This document shows positions 63,901 to 64,000 of a stretch of 64,000 bases of DNA, piece by piece. A model generated the notes under the pieces. It worked only from the letters and a program-made list of their open reading frames with translations, was not told the DNA's origin and ran no database searches. Each line of letters opens with the position of its first letter. Position 1 is the first letter of the stretch. Source of the stretch: Paenibacillus plantiphilus (lineage in GTDB: Bacteria; Bacillota; Bacilli; Paenibacillales; Paenibacillaceae). The translations under genes were made by a program, and so were the position numbers. The DNA lies in assembly GCF_927798095.1 (NCBI RefSeq), contig NZ_CAKMMF010000003.1, positions 160,612 to 224,611 of the forward strand, given 5' to 3'.

Positions 63901-64000
63901 CTGCGCTCCCCAAAGCATTCTGTCAAAGAGCCGGATAACACAGGATGCGCGCCGATTTCCAGAAAAGCAGAATAGCCGAGACCAACAAGCTTCTCGATGA
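60912..64000 (-). CDS. Type I PKS, cis-AT: AT (end)-DH-KR-ACP, 5' part beyond the window
   Basis: The frame is open to the right edge; the codons there read FLEIGAHPVLSGS, the end of an embedded acyltransferase, so the true start lies outside. Then come the post-AT linker (RVKLPRYPW), DH with catalytic His in YLQDHRV (codon at 63599) and Asp in HPRLMDAC (63101), KR with TGAFGAIG, FSSLAS and NYAAGN motifs, and ACP with Ser in GLDSM (61070). No thioesterase. Unlike the AT-less modules to its left, this module carries its own AT. Whether its chain feeds the D-Asn line, or belongs to an adjacent pathway, cannot be told from the window. Confidence 0.92.
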   Translation of the reverse strand, partial: IEKLVGLGYSAFLEIGAHPVLSGSLTECFGERSALAIASIRRKEDEHAAMMHALAELYTWGIEPDWMALYPQGQRVKLPRYPWHSGMYWHEPDVIRLIRLGHRDHPLLGRPLLGAATGWEGEVSLERFPYLQDHRVLDQIVFPAAGYIEAIMGALQHTLGKGSYVLEQLELHRSLTLSQPSSVLLTQHYLDVENGTFQIYGASDAPNSPFTLHASGRVRQLQQRSMASIADLEQELLATPYYIDREKAYRILNNMGFDYGPCFQGIIGANVGIDEAWVEIEMNIDHNDAEGYGFHPRLMDACFQALLAAEFPLEGETPKESRLEFRIPVRIGQIRFHRKAEGRLWAHSRLSERNSMITKGDLHIYDEQGRLVAEFLDFVKQALDAGVGKISSTQLKRWFYELQWQPDSKMLAPAKRVTRRDAWLFLGDEGDFAATAASLLHNQDFDAVIVKASSDEAYSFTPAFGSVDNKINPTNREHYDQLIKDALLAYGGRLRGIVHCWNLDLPTAGQMAEIEGSEPWSQVKAISGHSLLYAAQSAAKSRADVRIWLVTRGAQSIDKDAGKLPDHPLSVFQAAAWGLGRTLGQQELREQWGGIVDLDPASSEAESAGLLIHELVSEDAGIEDQIAYRGHQRYLLRMNHAAQIPGLSLPMRCREDGAYLITGAFGAIGQEVGRLLVKRGARRLLLLGRSQLPERSEWRNAASGSSEAARIDYVLELEAAGVHVQIVSLDITDGAALRAFMAEYERNGLPAICGVVHSAGTVKDVLLEQMTEEMFDAAYEPKVKGAWNLHLATSGQPLEFFILFSSLASILPPAGQGNYAAGNAFMDALAAYRLEQGLPALSINWGPWLVGMVEKLNLAAHFQENGIDCIKAGEGMRLLEHLIGQNCAQVAVLSAEWRSVRKLYPGVALLNVLDKQAGQQGDGTDETSSVDAIKALDASERGPFILKQFAALVAELLHFDSESLDTTKTLPEIGLDSMMAIKLRIRMQNEFGNAPMVGDLLSGYSIAALAKMITQQFEEQLMHELQPI

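Noticed and set aside
63941-64000. GTG at 63941 as the start of the right-edge PKS
   Set aside because: The frame continues upstream with FLEIGAHPVL, the conserved end of an AT domain, so this GTG is an internal Val codon.
1-64000. rRNA, tRNA, complete insertion sequence or prophage
   Set aside because: No transposase, integrase with catalytic residues, cloverleaf or rRNA-like stretch was recognised on either strand by reading; a covariance-model search could still find a small RNA.

Overview
The window looks like a Bacillota chromosome, most likely Paenibacillus or a close relative. The evidence is near-universal AGGAGG-type ribosome binding sites, moderate GC with AT-rich promoters, a GH44 glycanase with an Ig-like/CBM layout, a 7-1-7 type Fur box, a FenF-like malonyltransferase and giant NRPS/PKS genes. 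I see no rRNA, tRNA, CRISPR or complete insertion sequence.

Left part (1-22,500), ordinary and accessory genes: a 3'-truncated secreted GH44 endoglucanase/xyloglucanase; a small lipoprotein; a 113-bp tandem array; a DUF4870-like membrane protein preceded in frame by a 25-codon ORF; a NarL-type two-component pair; a VOC protein; a small membrane protein; an AraC regulator divergent from a quinone reductase; threonine synthase; an alkA-alkD base-excision pair; a small recombinase-like protein; an anchored extracytoplasmic protein; a secreted subtilase with two PA14 domains; a second 113-bp array beside a decayed gene fragment; a Fur-controlled siderophore-type ABC ATPase; and a ZIP metal transporter.

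Right part (22,600-64,000), a large hybrid NRPS/PKS locus read right to left. A cis-AT PKS enters from beyond the right edge (AT end-DH-KR-ACP). A plus-strand island (AraC regulator, GreA, GNAT) separates it from the main operon: BtrH/C39-like protein, stand-alone carrier protein, NRPS C-A(Asn)-PCP-E, a serine peptidase fused to an ABC exporter, NRPS C-A-PCP plus an orphan C-lobe, discrete malonyl-CoA acyltransferase, PKS KS-DH-KR-ACP, KS-C(inactive), A(Gln-like)-PCP-C, and a 3287-residue protein C-lobe-DH(inactive)-KR-ACP-C-A(Gly)-PCP-C-A(Gly)-PCP. A strong terminator lies beyond the last gene.

The most informative combination is a first module predicted to make N-acyl-D-Asn together with a signal-peptide-bearing S12 peptidase, three TM helices and an ABC exporter in one chain. 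This is the layout of the D-Asn prodrug systems of xenocoumacin (XcnG) and zwittermicin (ZmaM), and the peptidase part resembles colibactin ClbP. The product is therefore predicted to be made as an inactive acyl-D-Asn prodrug, exported, and cleaved outside the cytoplasm. The core assembly line is unusual: a PKS module seems to be split by an inserted NRPS module, with inactivated C and DH domains, two half condensation domains and no release domain. I do not recognise the compound.
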